A model generated the notes under the pieces. It searched no databases, was not told where the DNA came from, and was given only the letters and a program-made list of their open reading frames with translations. From Nitrospira sp. (lineage in GTDB: Bacteria; Nitrospirota; Nitrospiria; Nitrospirales; Nitrospiraceae): a DNA stretch of 64,000 bases. Position 1 is the stretch's first letter. Every line of letters starts with the position of its first letter. The position numbers were made by a program, and so were the translations under genes. Below are positions 1 through 8,871 of this stretch, piece by piece. The stretch lies in assembly GCA_030692565.1 (NCBI GenBank), contig JAUYAO010000054.1:62001-126000 (forward strand), given 5' to 3'.

Positions 1-1158
1 CGGATGAATCTCCTGACCGTCGGAGACTTCTACCGTCTTCGCTATAACCGCACGGTCGAAGTCTTGTGCACGCTGGCGGTCGTGGCGTCTTATCTTGGTT
101 GGGTGGCGGCGCAGTTCAAGGTGCTGGGCCTGGTGTTGAATGTGGTCACGGCAGGGGGGATCAGCCAGTCTCTGGGCATGATCGCCGGGGCCTTGATCGT
201 CCTGACCTACACGACCTTCGGCGGCATGTTCTCAGTCGCCATTCTGGACTTTGTGCAAATCACCGTCATCATGGGCGGCCTGCTGTATATCGGTTCGATC
301 GTCAGCGGACTGGCGGGAGGAGTCGGGACGGTTGTTGCGCATGCGGCCGCCGCCGGGAAGCTGGATTTCTTTCCGCCAGCCAGCCTCAATGCCTGGATTC
401 CGTTTCTTGGTGCGTGGGTGACGATGATGTTCGGGTCGATCCCGCAGCAGGATGTGTTTCAGCGGATCACGTCGGCGAAGGATGAAGCAACGGCGGTGCG
501 CGGGTCTCTTCTGGGCGGGACGTTGTACTTCGCGTTCTGCTTTATCCCGATGTTTCTGGCCTATGCCGCCACGCTTGTCGATCCGGCGCGCTTTCTGGCC
601 TTGCTGGAAACCGACTCACAGCTGGTTTTGCCGACGCTGATTCTGGAACATACGCCGATCGCGGCGCAGATCGTGTTCTTTGGAGCCGTCTTGTCGGCGG
701 TGATGAGCTGTTCCAGCGCGACGCTGCTGGCGCCGTCCGTGGCGCTCAGTGAAAACGTCTTCAAGCCGATGGTGGCCCGTCTGAACGATGCGGAGTTGTT
801 GCGGATGATGCGGACGGTGTTGATCGCCTTTGCCGCGGCAGTGTTGGCCATTGCGCTCTGGTCGGACGCCAGCATCTATAAACTGGTGGTGAGCACGTAC
901 AAGGTCACGCTCGTGGTCGCGTTCATCCCGTTGCTGGCCGGACTCTATTGGTCGAAGGCCACAACGCAGGGCGCGATTGTCGCCATTGCGGGCGGGCTTG
1001 TGAGCTGGTTGGGGTTCGAAGGGTTCAGTTCAGCCGATGCCGTGTGGCCGCCGCAGTTGGTCGGGCTGCTAGCGGCCGCAATCGGAATGGCCGTAGGATC
1101 GCTGGCGCCTCAAGTGCTGCCGGTTACGACAGAGCAACAAGCGGCAGGACCGTCCTAA
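1..1158 (+). CDS. Sodium:solute symporter family permease, 5' end outside the window
   Basis: The reading frame is open from base 1, so the N-terminus lies upstream; 385 codons remain of a family that is usually 450-550 residues. The visible part holds about nine or ten hydrophobic segments. The stretch GSIPQQDVFQRITSAKDE, and the long helices on either side of it, are typical of the SSS family (Na+ or H+ coupled uptake of small organic solutes at the inner membrane). The substrate cannot be told from this fragment. The stop codon overlaps, tail to tail, the stop of the convergent uup gene. A different cation-coupled carrier with the same fold is the main alternative. Confidence 0.85.
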   Translation, partial: RMNLLTVGDFYRLRYNRTVEVLCTLAVVASYLGWVAAQFKVLGLVLNVVTAGGISQSLGMIAGALIVLTYTTFGGMFSVAILDFVQITVIMGGLLYIGSIVSGLAGGVGTVVAHAAAAGKLDFFPPASLNAWIPFLGAWVTMMFGSIPQQDVFQRITSAKDEATAVRGSLLGGTLYFAFCFIPMFLAYAATLVDPARFLALLETDSQLVLPTLILEHTPIAAQIVFFGAVLSAVMSCSSATLLAPSVALSENVFKPMVARLNDAELLRMMRTVLIAFAAAVLAIALWSDASIYKLVVSTYKVTLVVAFIPLLAGLYWSKATTQGAIVAIAGGLVSWLGFEGFSSADAVWPPQLVGLLAAAIGMAVGSLAPQVLPVTTEQQAAGPS

Positions 1159-2990
1159 GACGGCTGCATTGCCTGCGTGCGCTTCTCTTCCAGTTCCGTC
1201 CAGCGGGCATAGAGGCGCTCGACGCTGGTCTGGGCTTCAGCCAACGCGGTGTACCGGGCTTGCAACATCGTGGCATCGGATGTGACAGCAGGATCTTCCG
1301 TGGCGGCTTGGCAAGCGGTCACGGCGGCTTCCGCTTTGACGATCAAGCCTTCGATCTTGTCCCATTCTTTTTGTTCCGCATGCGAGAGCCCTTTGCGGGT
1401 CTGTTTCGGCTTGGGGCCGTTGTTGCTCGCGGCGCGAGTGGGCACGGGGCCTGGAGAGCCGGAGGTCCCTCGCTCCTGGGCCGCTTCCCATTGGGCAAAG
1501 TCGGCGAACCATTCGGCGTTGCCTGTTCCATCCAGCGCCAGCATCATGGTGGAGACGCGATCGAGCAACCACCGGTCATGGGTCACGAGGATCAGCGCGC
1601 CAGGAAACTCCAGAAGATTTTCTTCCAACACATCGAGCGTCGGGATATCCAGATCATTCGTCGGTTCGTCCAGCATGAGCACATCGGCCGGCTGCAACAT
1701 GAGCCGCGCTATCAAGAGCCGGGCCTGTTCGCCGCCGGAGAGCCGTGACACGGGCAGATCGAGCTGTTCGGGCCGAAAGAGAAATCGCTTGGCCCAGGAG
1801 ACGAGATGGATCGAACGATCCTGATAGATGACGGAATCGCCGCCGGCGGGCGCGAGGGATCGGCGGAGGGATACTTGCTGGTCCAGGGACTCGCGATGCT
1901 GCTCGAAGGTGACGATCCGGAGCTTGTCGGCGCGGGTGACCGTGCCGGTATCGGGCTTCAACGTGCCCGCCAGCAGTTTCATCAGCGTGGATTTCCCGCT
2001 GCCGTTCGGGCCGAGCAAGCCGAGCCGTTGACCGGGCCCAAGGATGAGTTCGAGATCCTTGACGATCTGCCGGGATCCCAGTTTCTTGCCTAACTGCTGG
2101 GCGACGATCAATTGTTTGGATTTGCGCCCGGAGGCGGTGAAGTCGATTCCGGCCGGGGCCAGTTCACGGCGGCCGTCGCGGTCCGCTAGGTCGCTAATCA
2201 GGGCTCCGGCTGCGTCGATACGGGCTTTGGCTTTGGTCGTGCGCGCCTTCGGCCCTCGGCGAAGCCATTCGACTTCGCGCCGTACTTTATTGGCGAGGGT
2301 GGCATGTTCATTCGCCTGGGCGGCGAGATTGGCCTCGCGCGCTTCCAGAAAATCGCTGTAGTGTCCGGTGGCTTCGAAGACGCCCTGCGGATAAATTCGA
2401 TTGAGTTCGATCATCCGTTCCGCAACCGATTCAAGGAAGCGACGGTCGTGGCTGATCACCAGGTAGGCGCGGGTTTCGGATTTCAACAGGCGTTCGAGCC
2501 AGAGAATGCCCTCGACGTCCAGATGGTTCGTCGGTTCGTCCATCATCAGCACGTCCGGCTCCATCAAGAGGGAGCGGGCAATCGCCAGGCGTTTCTTCCA
2601 TCCGCCGGAGAGGGTTCGCACGTGCTGGTCGGAGTCAGGGAATTCTCCCAGGCTCAAGGCGCGGGCGATGCGGCCGCTCTCTTCGTGCGGGTCCAGTCCT
2701 TCCTCGCGCAGGGTTTGCGCTAAGACTTCTTCCACGGTGAGGTCGGGAGGAAAGGTGGATTCCTGCGGGACATAACTCAGGCGGACGTGGCGGCGCAGCG
2801 AGCGGGTGCCGTCGTCAGGGTCCTCGATGCCGGCGAGAATCTTCAGCAGGGTAGACTTCCCGGACCCGTTCGGGCCGATGAGCCCGACCCGATCCCCCTC
2901 GGCCAGGCCGATGGACAGGTCGGAAAAGAGGGGCTTCACGCCATAGCTCTTGCTGATGGACTCACAACTCAGGAGCATAATAGGTGGCAT
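1155..2990 (-). CDS. uup: ABC-F family ATPase, Uup type
   Basis: This is a 611-residue soluble protein with two ABC ATPase domains and no membrane segments. Each domain has a Walker A (GPNGSGKST near residues 40 and 325), an LSGG signature, and a Walker B followed by DEPTNHLD or DEPTNDLD. A linker of about 80 residues rich in charged residues joins them, and the last 75 residues form a predicted coiled coil, the DNA- or ribosome-binding tail of Uup. Family members act on ribosomes or branched DNA rather than in transport. The start could be ATG 2990 or the ATG four codons later. It is convergent with the symporter gene, sharing stop-codon bases. Confidence 0.9.
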   Translation of the reverse strand: MPPIMLLSCESISKSYGVKPLFSDLSIGLAEGDRVGLIGPNGSGKSTLLKILAGIEDPDDGTRSLRRHVRLSYVPQESTFPPDLTVEEVLAQTLREEGLDPHEESGRIARALSLGEFPDSDQHVRTLSGGWKKRLAIARSLLMEPDVLMMDEPTNHLDVEGILWLERLLKSETRAYLVISHDRRFLESVAERMIELNRIYPQGVFEATGHYSDFLEAREANLAAQANEHATLANKVRREVEWLRRGPKARTTKAKARIDAAGALISDLADRDGRRELAPAGIDFTASGRKSKQLIVAQQLGKKLGSRQIVKDLELILGPGQRLGLLGPNGSGKSTLMKLLAGTLKPDTGTVTRADKLRIVTFEQHRESLDQQVSLRRSLAPAGGDSVIYQDRSIHLVSWAKRFLFRPEQLDLPVSRLSGGEQARLLIARLMLQPADVLMLDEPTNDLDIPTLDVLEENLLEFPGALILVTHDRWLLDRVSTMMLALDGTGNAEWFADFAQWEAAQERGTSGSPGPVPTRAASNNGPKPKQTRKGLSHAEQKEWDKIEGLIVKAEAAVTACQAATEDPAVTSDATMLQARYTALAEAQTSVERLYARWTELEEKRTQAMQPS

Positions 2991-3139
2991 AGATCGTCGA
3001 TCTGTATCCGGATTTGGTAAAGATGTCAGGTGTCGTCGTCTGGAGAGGATTCTACCTGGCAGACAAGCTCATCAATCTCCAGTCTATCAAGGGACGGGTG
3101 TCTCTTACTAGGTGTAGAGCGAAGCGGGCAAAGATAAAG

Positions 3140-3502
3140 TTAGTGAGCCAGCGTGTAGTCCACCAGGCGGCGAATTTGATCGGCCCCAAAGGGCTTCTCC
3201 AGAATATGGCGGGCTCCGAAGAGCTTGGCGACGCTGAGGAAGTTTTGCTCCCCCGACGCGCCGGTCATGGCGATGACGCGGGCGTCGAGAAATTCCCTGG
3301 TGAGTTCCAGAATCACTTCCATCCCGTCCTGCTCCGGCATCAAAATATCGGTAATGACCAGATCGGCCGGCTGTGCCCGATAGAGGGCCAGCCCTTCACG
3401 TCCGTTGGCGGCTGCACGGACCGCGTGGCCGTCAGCCTCCAGCATCTCCCGCAGCAGGAGCCGCAATGCCTCATCGTCGTCGATGACTAGAATGGATGCC
3501 AC
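3140..3502 (-). CDS. Single-domain response regulator (CheY-like receiver)
   Basis: The 120-residue protein consists of one receiver domain. The acidic pocket is DDD at residues 8-10, the phospho-acceptor is Asp52 in the motif TDILMP, the switch Thr is residue 80 and the conserved Lys is 103 (EKPFG). No output domain follows, so it probably signals by protein contact or as a phosphorelay intermediate. A GAGGAG ribosome site lies ahead of ATG 3502. No kinase gene is adjacent, so its partner is unknown. Confidence 0.93.
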   Translation of the reverse strand: MASILVIDDDEALRLLLREMLEADGHAVRAAANGREGLALYRAQPADLVITDILMPEQDGMEVILELTREFLDARVIAMTGASGEQNFLSVAKLFGARHILEKPFGADQIRRLVDYTLAH

Positions 3503-3541
3503 GGCCGCTCCTCAAGTTTCTAGCTGGTGCCCCGTCTGAGA

Positions 3542-3799
3542 TCAGGCCGCTTGGGCCACGATCGATTCGATTCCCAGATGCACCTCGTCGTCGTGATAAT
3601 CGGCCTCGTCTCCGACTGCGACCAGCACCGGGGTTGGTCGCGAGGCTTGTATGCTACGACGATTCTGTTCCATGACTGGGTCATGGACATGCCCGCAGTT
3701 CATACAGCGCAGGGCACTCATCCACATATGACCGGACGTGCCGTCAAAATCCATCAAATTATCTTTCACCATCAGTCCGCAGCAACGTGAACAGCTCAT
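3542..3799 (-). CDS. Small zinc-ribbon protein of unknown function
   Basis: The 85-residue product begins MSCSRCCG and has a second knuckle, RCMNCGH, about 30 residues on, giving two Cys pairs able to bind one zinc. The C-terminal half is acidic and has no further motif. The start at 3799 is chosen because GAGGAG precedes it by about seven bases; the open frame extends further upstream but is low-complexity and lacks a ribosome site. The role is unknown; binding nucleic acid or a protein partner is possible. It lies between the receiver gene and the divergent PBP gene. Confidence 0.72.
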   Translation of the reverse strand: MSCSRCCGLMVKDNLMDFDGTSGHMWMSALRCMNCGHVHDPVMEQNRRSIQASRPTPVLVAVGDEADYHDDEVHLGIESIVAQAA

Positions 3800-4053
3800 G
3801 GTCGGTCTCCTCGGTTGGGGGTGAAGCACGTCTGTCTTGATTAAGAGGATACCGGGATTGCTGGAAAGCGTAAGACCAGGAAGGGTTACCTCGGAAGGGG
3901 GGGGGGCGCTACGGCGACAGATTCTACGATTGGCCGCTGGAGCGGGGATAGGTCGGTCTAGAACGCGCCCAGGGGGCATGAAGTCTATGCCGTGAGACCG
4001 TGATCGCTTCTCCAATGGGCCTCGGGTATGCTGGGTGTGGAAAGGGATGGGGC

Positions 4054-6345
4054 ATGCCGAGAGTCGGTCGCGTACTGAAATGGCTGATGGGTGGAATGGT
4101 GGCTTTGGTCTGTGCGGCGGGTATCGCCGTGGCGGGCTACGGAGCCCTGTTGGCTGCATCCATTGCCCTCCCCAAGAGCGATGAACATCCACCCCTCTTG
4201 ATCTTTGGTGCGCCGCATCTGCTGAAGCCGGGAGAGCCGGTGGTCGAGACCGGGGTGTTCGACCGGTTGCATCGGCTGGGTTATCGCGCTGTCTCGGATG
4301 TGCAGGGGCCCGGCGACTATCTGGCGTCGCAGGATGTCATCGATCTGTACCTGCATGCGCAGGAGGAGAGCCATCAGCCCCCCCGGCGTGTGCATGTGGA
4401 ACTGAAAGACGGCGTGATCACGAATGTGATGTCCATGCAGGAGCGGGAGTCGCTTCCGTTTGTGGCTTTGGAACCGCCCTTGCTGAGCGGCATGCGTGGC
4501 GGGTCGCGGCAGGTGCGGGAGTGGGTGCCCTACAATCAGATTCCTTCTTTGGTCATCAAGACGGTTTTGGCGGTGGAAGACCGGCGGTTCTTTTCCCACT
4601 ATGGTGTCGATCCCGTTGCCATTGGCCGGGCGCTGTGGGCGAATGTGACGCGCGGCGGTGTGGTGCAGGGCGGGAGCACGATTACCCAGCAGCTCGCCAA
4701 GAATTTGTTTTATTCGCCGCAACGGACCCTGGGACGAAAGTTGCGCGAAGTGGTGGCGGCGTTTGTGATGGAATGGAAGTACCGCAAGGAAGAGATCCTC
4801 GAAAGTTATCTCAATGAGATCTATCTCGGGCAAGCCGGCTCGGTGTCGATTTACGGGATCGGGGAAGCGGCGCATCGATATTTCGGGAAACCCCTGGATG
4901 CCCTCTCGATCGAGGAAGTGGCGCTGATCGGGGGGATGATCAAGGGGCCGAACACCTACTCTCCGACAAAAAATCTGGAGCATGCGACCCATCGCCGGAA
5001 TGTGGTGCTCCGCCGGTTGCGCGATGAGGGGGTGCTGACCGAAGACGCGTGGAAGGAGGCGGTGAATCGGCCGGTCCAGGTGTCATTGCCAGAGGATGTC
5101 GTGGCGGACGCCCCGTATTTTGTCGACTATCTGCTGCGGCAGGTGGAGGCGGGAACCGGGATGGGCATTCCCGAAGGCGCCCGGATCTATTCGACGCTCG
5201 ATCCGTACATGCAGCAACTCGCGACTGATGCTCTGCACAAAGGGCTGGCCAAGCTGGAGCAGCAGTACCCGGCGTTGCGCGAGGGCGAGACGCCGCTGCA
5301 GGGCGCTCTCGTGGTGCTCGAAGCGCGAACCGGCCATCTCCGCGCGATGGTCGGGGGGCGCGAGTATCGTACAAGTCAATTCAATCGGGCGGCGCAGGCG
5401 CACCGGCAGGCAGGGTCCTTGTTCAAACCCTTTGTGTATCTTGCGGCGTTTGAGGCGGCTCGCGCTGAGGGGAGTACAGGGATCACCCCGGCGACGATGT
5501 TGGCCGATGAGCCGGTGAGTTTCGAGTCCGGGACCGGACCCTGGTCGCCGCAGAACTACGACCGCCAGTTTCATGGACAGGTCACGGTGCGGGCGGCGCT
5601 CGAACAGTCGCTGAATGTGCCGGCGGTGCGCACGGCGCATCGATTGGGGATCGGATCGATCAACCGGCTGTTGCGGGGATTCGGCATTCAGGGAGCGTTG
5701 CCCGACAATCTCTCGGTCGCGCTCGGGAGCGCCTCGGTCTCGCTTCTCGAAATCACGGCGGCGTATGGCGGCCTGGCGAATGCGGGTGTGGTGGTGAAGC
5801 CCGTCGCCCTCACCAATCTGGTCCGTGACTCCGGAGAGACAGTCTGGAGCCCGATGGTGGACCGGCATCAGGCGGTGTCGGCGCAGGGGGCGTACCTGGC
5901 GACGTCACTGTTGAAAGGCGTGCTGGATCGGGGAACCGGATCGAAAGCGAGAGCCTGGGGATTGCGGGGTCCGGTTGCCGGGAAGACCGGCACCACGGAC
6001 GGGTATCGCGATGCGTGGTTTGTCGGCTATACGCCAGACTTGGTGATCGGCGTTTGGGTTGGATTTGACGACGAACGGGCGATTCGCCTGACCGGCTCAC
6101 AGGCCGCCTTGCCGATCTGGGTGGACGTGGCGCGCCGGCTCATTCCTGCCGACTCTCTCGATTTTCCCATCCCGAGCGGGATCATTTCACGAGCGATCGA
6201 CCCGCGCACGGGCCAGTTGGCGACGGCGCAGTGTCCTGAGCGGGTGACGGAGGTGTTTCTGGAAGGGACGGAACCGAGCGTGTATTGCGAGATTCATGGC
6301 GGAGGACTGTGGGAGCGAGTGAAGCACCGGCTCGGATTATCCTAG
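4054..6345 (+). CDS. mrcB: Bifunctional class A penicillin-binding protein, PBP1b type
   Basis: This peptidoglycan glycosyltransferase/transpeptidase (763 residues from ATG 4054) acts at the inner membrane. One N-terminal membrane helix is followed by a UB2H-like region (GDYLASQDVIDLYLH area), which is typical of PBP1b. The GT51 domain contains the catalytic Glu in AVEDRRFFSH, then GGSTITQQLAKN and the ESYLNEIYLG motif. The transpeptidase domain shows SLFK (active-site Ser), SLN and KTGTT. An in-frame ATG at 4000 is possible but would add a short Gly-rich leader; 4054 puts the basic residues and helix at the N-terminus as expected. No lipoprotein activator gene was seen nearby. Confidence 0.93.
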   Translation: MPRVGRVLKWLMGGMVALVCAAGIAVAGYGALLAASIALPKSDEHPPLLIFGAPHLLKPGEPVVETGVFDRLHRLGYRAVSDVQGPGDYLASQDVIDLYLHAQEESHQPPRRVHVELKDGVITNVMSMQERESLPFVALEPPLLSGMRGGSRQVREWVPYNQIPSLVIKTVLAVEDRRFFSHYGVDPVAIGRALWANVTRGGVVQGGSTITQQLAKNLFYSPQRTLGRKLREVVAAFVMEWKYRKEEILESYLNEIYLGQAGSVSIYGIGEAAHRYFGKPLDALSIEEVALIGGMIKGPNTYSPTKNLEHATHRRNVVLRRLRDEGVLTEDAWKEAVNRPVQVSLPEDVVADAPYFVDYLLRQVEAGTGMGIPEGARIYSTLDPYMQQLATDALHKGLAKLEQQYPALREGETPLQGALVVLEARTGHLRAMVGGREYRTSQFNRAAQAHRQAGSLFKPFVYLAAFEAARAEGSTGITPATMLADEPVSFESGTGPWSPQNYDRQFHGQVTVRAALEQSLNVPAVRTAHRLGIGSINRLLRGFGIQGALPDNLSVALGSASVSLLEITAAYGGLANAGVVVKPVALTNLVRDSGETVWSPMVDRHQAVSAQGAYLATSLLKGVLDRGTGSKARAWGLRGPVAGKTGTTDGYRDAWFVGYTPDLVIGVWVGFDDERAIRLTGSQAALPIWVDVARRLIPADSLDFPIPSGIISRAIDPRTGQLATAQCPERVTEVFLEGTEPSVYCEIHGGGLWERVKHRLGLS

Positions 6346-6464
6346 CGGCTCGCAAAGGGCCTGTCGCTGCTCGACTCTCCTGCGCCACGTTTTGACAAAC
6401 TGCTAGGCGCCTCTCCCCCCCTGGGGTATCCTGAGTGGCGAGTGTTCGCCAATAGGGAGCAACT

Positions 6465-6908
6465 ATGAAAAAGAGCGGGTATATGGATGACGGGAATATC
6501 ACGTTGTTGGCCAAAGGGGTGGAGCTCAAGGGCGAGATTCGTGTTGATGGCACGGTGCGTATTGATGGCCGTCTGGAAGGGGATATCTACACCAAGGGCC
6601 AAGTCATTGTCGGGGAAGATGGCGTGGTGAAGGGAACGATTACGGCCGGTATATTGATCAGCAGCGGGCGCATCAAGGCGACGATTACCGCGAGCGATCG
6701 GGTGCAATTGCTCAAGACCGGTATCATCATGGGTGAAGTGCATGCGCCGATCTTCTCGATGGAAGAAGGCGCGAAGTTTCAGGGTGTCAGTGACATGGGC
6801 GTCACGACCTGGCCGGAGGATGTCCCGCGGTTGCCGGGTGCTGTTCGGGACATGAATGGCAATCGCAATCGCCCGGTCGCGGTTCTGGGGAAAAAGCCGG
6901 ATCTCTGA
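6465..6908 (+). CDS. Bactofilin (polymer-forming cytoskeletal protein)
   Basis: The 147-residue protein matches the bactofilin/DUF583 pattern: a short disordered N-terminus, then a right-handed beta-helix built from repeated hydrophobic-glycine turns (IRVDGTVRIDGRLEGDIY, then VIVGEDGVVKGTI and ILISSGRIKATI), then a disordered tail. Bactofilins self-assemble without nucleotide and scaffold cell-wall or polar structures, which fits its place just after a PBP1b gene. GGGAG precedes ATG 6465. Its TGA stop forms the first bases of a 124 bp palindromic repeat. Confidence 0.92.
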   Translation: MKKSGYMDDGNITLLAKGVELKGEIRVDGTVRIDGRLEGDIYTKGQVIVGEDGVVKGTITAGILISSGRIKATITASDRVQLLKTGIIMGEVHAPIFSMEEGAKFQGVSDMGVTTWPEDVPRLPGAVRDMNGNRNRPVAVLGKKPDL

Positions 6909-7030
6909 CAGGCTGCTGAAAACGTCCGCCAGCGGCGTTCTCACATCGCTCAGAGGTTCAACGTACGGGAGTACGTCTCGCCTCTTCACTCGTTGCGGCC
7001 TTGCTGGACGGCCGTTTTGAGCAGCCTGTC
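6907..7030. repeat. 124 bp palindromic MITE/REP-like element
   Basis: The two ends are an inverted repeat: GACAGGCTGCTGAAAACG at the left and CGTTTTGAGCAGCCTGTC at the right, with one mismatch over 18 bases. Imperfect complementarity continues inward to a central palindrome ACGTAC-GGGA-GTACGT, so the whole unit can fold into one long hairpin. It has no coding capacity and no obvious target duplication. The left end overlaps the bactofilin stop codon. This looks like a non-autonomous mobile or REP-type repeat. I saw no second copy in this window. Confidence 0.75.
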
Positions 7031-7139
7031 AGTATTGCACTCTCTAGTCTCAAATGCTGTGGGTCTTCACCGCTCCCGTGACAACGCTTCATAAATCTGC
7101 TATCAACGTGACAGCGAAGCATCTCTCTCCCGGCCACGT

Positions 7140-8237
7140 ATGACTCGTCCACAACTTTTTACGGTCGTTTTCTTCGCTCTCCTGGCGCTGTTGCTCTATC
7201 AGATCGGACTGATCTTACAGCCCTTCCTCTTCCCGGTCCTGTGGGCGGCGTTGCTGGCCCATTGGGTGTTTCCATTGCATCGCCGATTGACGGCGCTGAT
7301 GAACGGGCGCGATACATTGTCTGCCGGTTGTTTGACCGTCGGCGTGCTGACGGTGGTGGTGGTTCCGGTGGTCTTGATGAGCGTGGTCTTGGTGCGGGAA
7401 GCGGTGGCGGTGGAGCAGATTATCCATGAGTGGATTGTCGCCGGGGGCGTTCAGCAGTTACCCGAGCGGCTGGCGGCGGTACCGGTGATCGGCAGCTGGC
7501 TGCGTTCGTTGGTGTCGGGCGGCAATGGGCAACTGGTGCCGATGGAGGACTCCGTGGTGTCGGGAGCCAAATGGCTGAGCCAGTTTTTGGTGAGTCAGAT
7601 GGGGGATCTCCTGAAGAATGCCGTGGTCCTCGTCAGCAACTTTTTCATCATGCTGATGGTGCTCTTTTTCCTGTTCAAAGACGGCGAACGCTGGATGGAC
7701 TCGCTGTACGAGCTCGTCCCCATGGACGAGTCGCATAAACAGAAAATTCTCACGCGGCTCGATCAAACGGTCCGGGCGGTCGTGAAGGGCATGCTGGTCA
7801 CCGCGCTGGTGCAGGGCGTGCTGGCCGGGTTGGCGTATCTCGTGTTGAGTGTGCCGTTCCCGATGGTGCTGACGGCGCTGACGATCGTGCTGGCGCCGAT
7901 TCCTTTCGGCGGCACGGCCTTGGTCTGGGGGCCGGTGGTGGTGTATTTCTTCGCCATCGGTGCCATGGGAAAAGCGCTGGGCATGTTGGCCTGGGGCGTC
8001 GGCGTGGTCTCGATGGTCGATCAGTTTCTCCGGCCGTGGCTCATTGGGCAGGATGTCCAGATTCCGGTGCTGCTGCTGGTGCTCTCCGTGCTCGGCGGTC
8101 TCGGACTATACGGATTGCTGGGATTGTTTGTCGGTCCGATCATCATTAGCCTCTTCATGACGGCGATCCAGATTTATCGAGAAGAGTATTTCGTTCCCGA
8201 TGCCGCTGTGGCACAGAGCGCTCCTCCATCCTCCTGA
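7140..8237 (+). CDS. AI-2E family transporter (PF01594-type permease)
   Basis: The 365-residue integral membrane protein has about eight hydrophobic segments arranged as in the AI-2E/TqsA/PerM family: paired helices at the start, a soluble stretch near residues 90-150, then a cluster of helices ending in GLFVGPIIISLFMTAIQIYREEY. Members export or exchange small solutes, including autoinducer-2 and Na+/H+ in characterised cases; the substrate here is unknown. The ribosome site ahead of ATG 7140 is weak. The gene follows the palindromic repeat and stands alone. Confidence 0.88.
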   Translation: MTRPQLFTVVFFALLALLLYQIGLILQPFLFPVLWAALLAHWVFPLHRRLTALMNGRDTLSAGCLTVGVLTVVVVPVVLMSVVLVREAVAVEQIIHEWIVAGGVQQLPERLAAVPVIGSWLRSLVSGGNGQLVPMEDSVVSGAKWLSQFLVSQMGDLLKNAVVLVSNFFIMLMVLFFLFKDGERWMDSLYELVPMDESHKQKILTRLDQTVRAVVKGMLVTALVQGVLAGLAYLVLSVPFPMVLTALTIVLAPIPFGGTALVWGPVVVYFFAIGAMGKALGMLAWGVGVVSMVDQFLRPWLIGQDVQIPVLLLVLSVLGGLGLYGLLGLFVGPIIISLFMTAIQIYREEYFVPDAAVAQSAPPSS

Positions 8238-8277
8238 CGTCCGCACCCTCGCGTCGGTTCATCTCCCGCTCCGGCAG

Positions 8278-8871
8278 TTAGTCCAACGGAATCGTGATGG
8301 CGATGGCTCCCATGACGTCGTTCGCTTTGAAGTCCCGCTTGGGGCTCAGCGGGTGGTTGTTGTGGCATGACACGCAGGCCGCGGAGACCGCGCGGTCCGG
8401 ATAGATGGCTTGAAAGAATGGTTTCTTTCCGCTCGACACAATGCCGGTGACGGGGCGATCCGGTTGTGCGGTCAACGCGACAAGGGCATTCCGTTCGAAA
8501 TCCGTCGCCGGGGCGTTCCGTTGATAAATCGGGGAAAGGCCGATGAGGCGATAACGGATGCCCCGTCCGCTTTCGGCAACCATCTTTCCGGAGTGTTGCA
8601 GGAACTGGGCGGGGAGCGGCAGGGCGTTGTCTTGTTCCCAATGTTCGGTGGCCTTGACGATGTGCTTTTCCTGCATCCGGGTCACTACGAGCGTGGTGTA
8701 AATAGTTCGGTCGGCCTGGATGATGGCATGCACATAGTCTGCGACCTTTTCCGGCGAGATGCCCGGCAGGATCGGCGGTTCTTTCGCCAGCGGCGGAATG
8801 GGCGCGAGCAAGAGCCCCGCGACTAGGAGCGTGACGGCTGTGGTTCCGAGCGTGGTGACGAAGCGATGCAT
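8278..8871 (-). CDS. Periplasmic c-haem sensor protein (DUF3365/Tll0287-like)
   Basis: The 197-residue protein has an N-terminal signal helix (TTAVTLLVAGLLLAPIPPLA) followed by a Tll0287-like domain. That domain has one haem c site, CVSCH, near residue 165, followed by the family hallmark NNHPLSPKRDF. Such domains bind haem in the periplasm and are often fused to, or encoded beside, histidine kinases as redox or gas sensors. It is the last gene of the signalling operon, and its start overlaps the 3' end of the upstream kinase gene by 49 bases, which suggests it works with that kinase. Confidence 0.88.
   Translation of the reverse strand: MHRFVTTLGTTAVTLLVAGLLLAPIPPLAKEPPILPGISPEKVADYVHAIIQADRTIYTTLVVTRMQEKHIVKATEHWEQDNALPLPAQFLQHSGKMVAESGRGIRYRLIGLSPIYQRNAPATDFERNALVALTAQPDRPVTGIVSSGKKPFFQAIYPDRAVSAACVSCHNNHPLSPKRDFKANDVMGAIAITIPLD

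Noticed and set aside
3985-4992. 335-codon open frame on the minus strand
   Set aside because: It is opposite the PBP1b gene and reads as basic, His-rich sequence without motifs.
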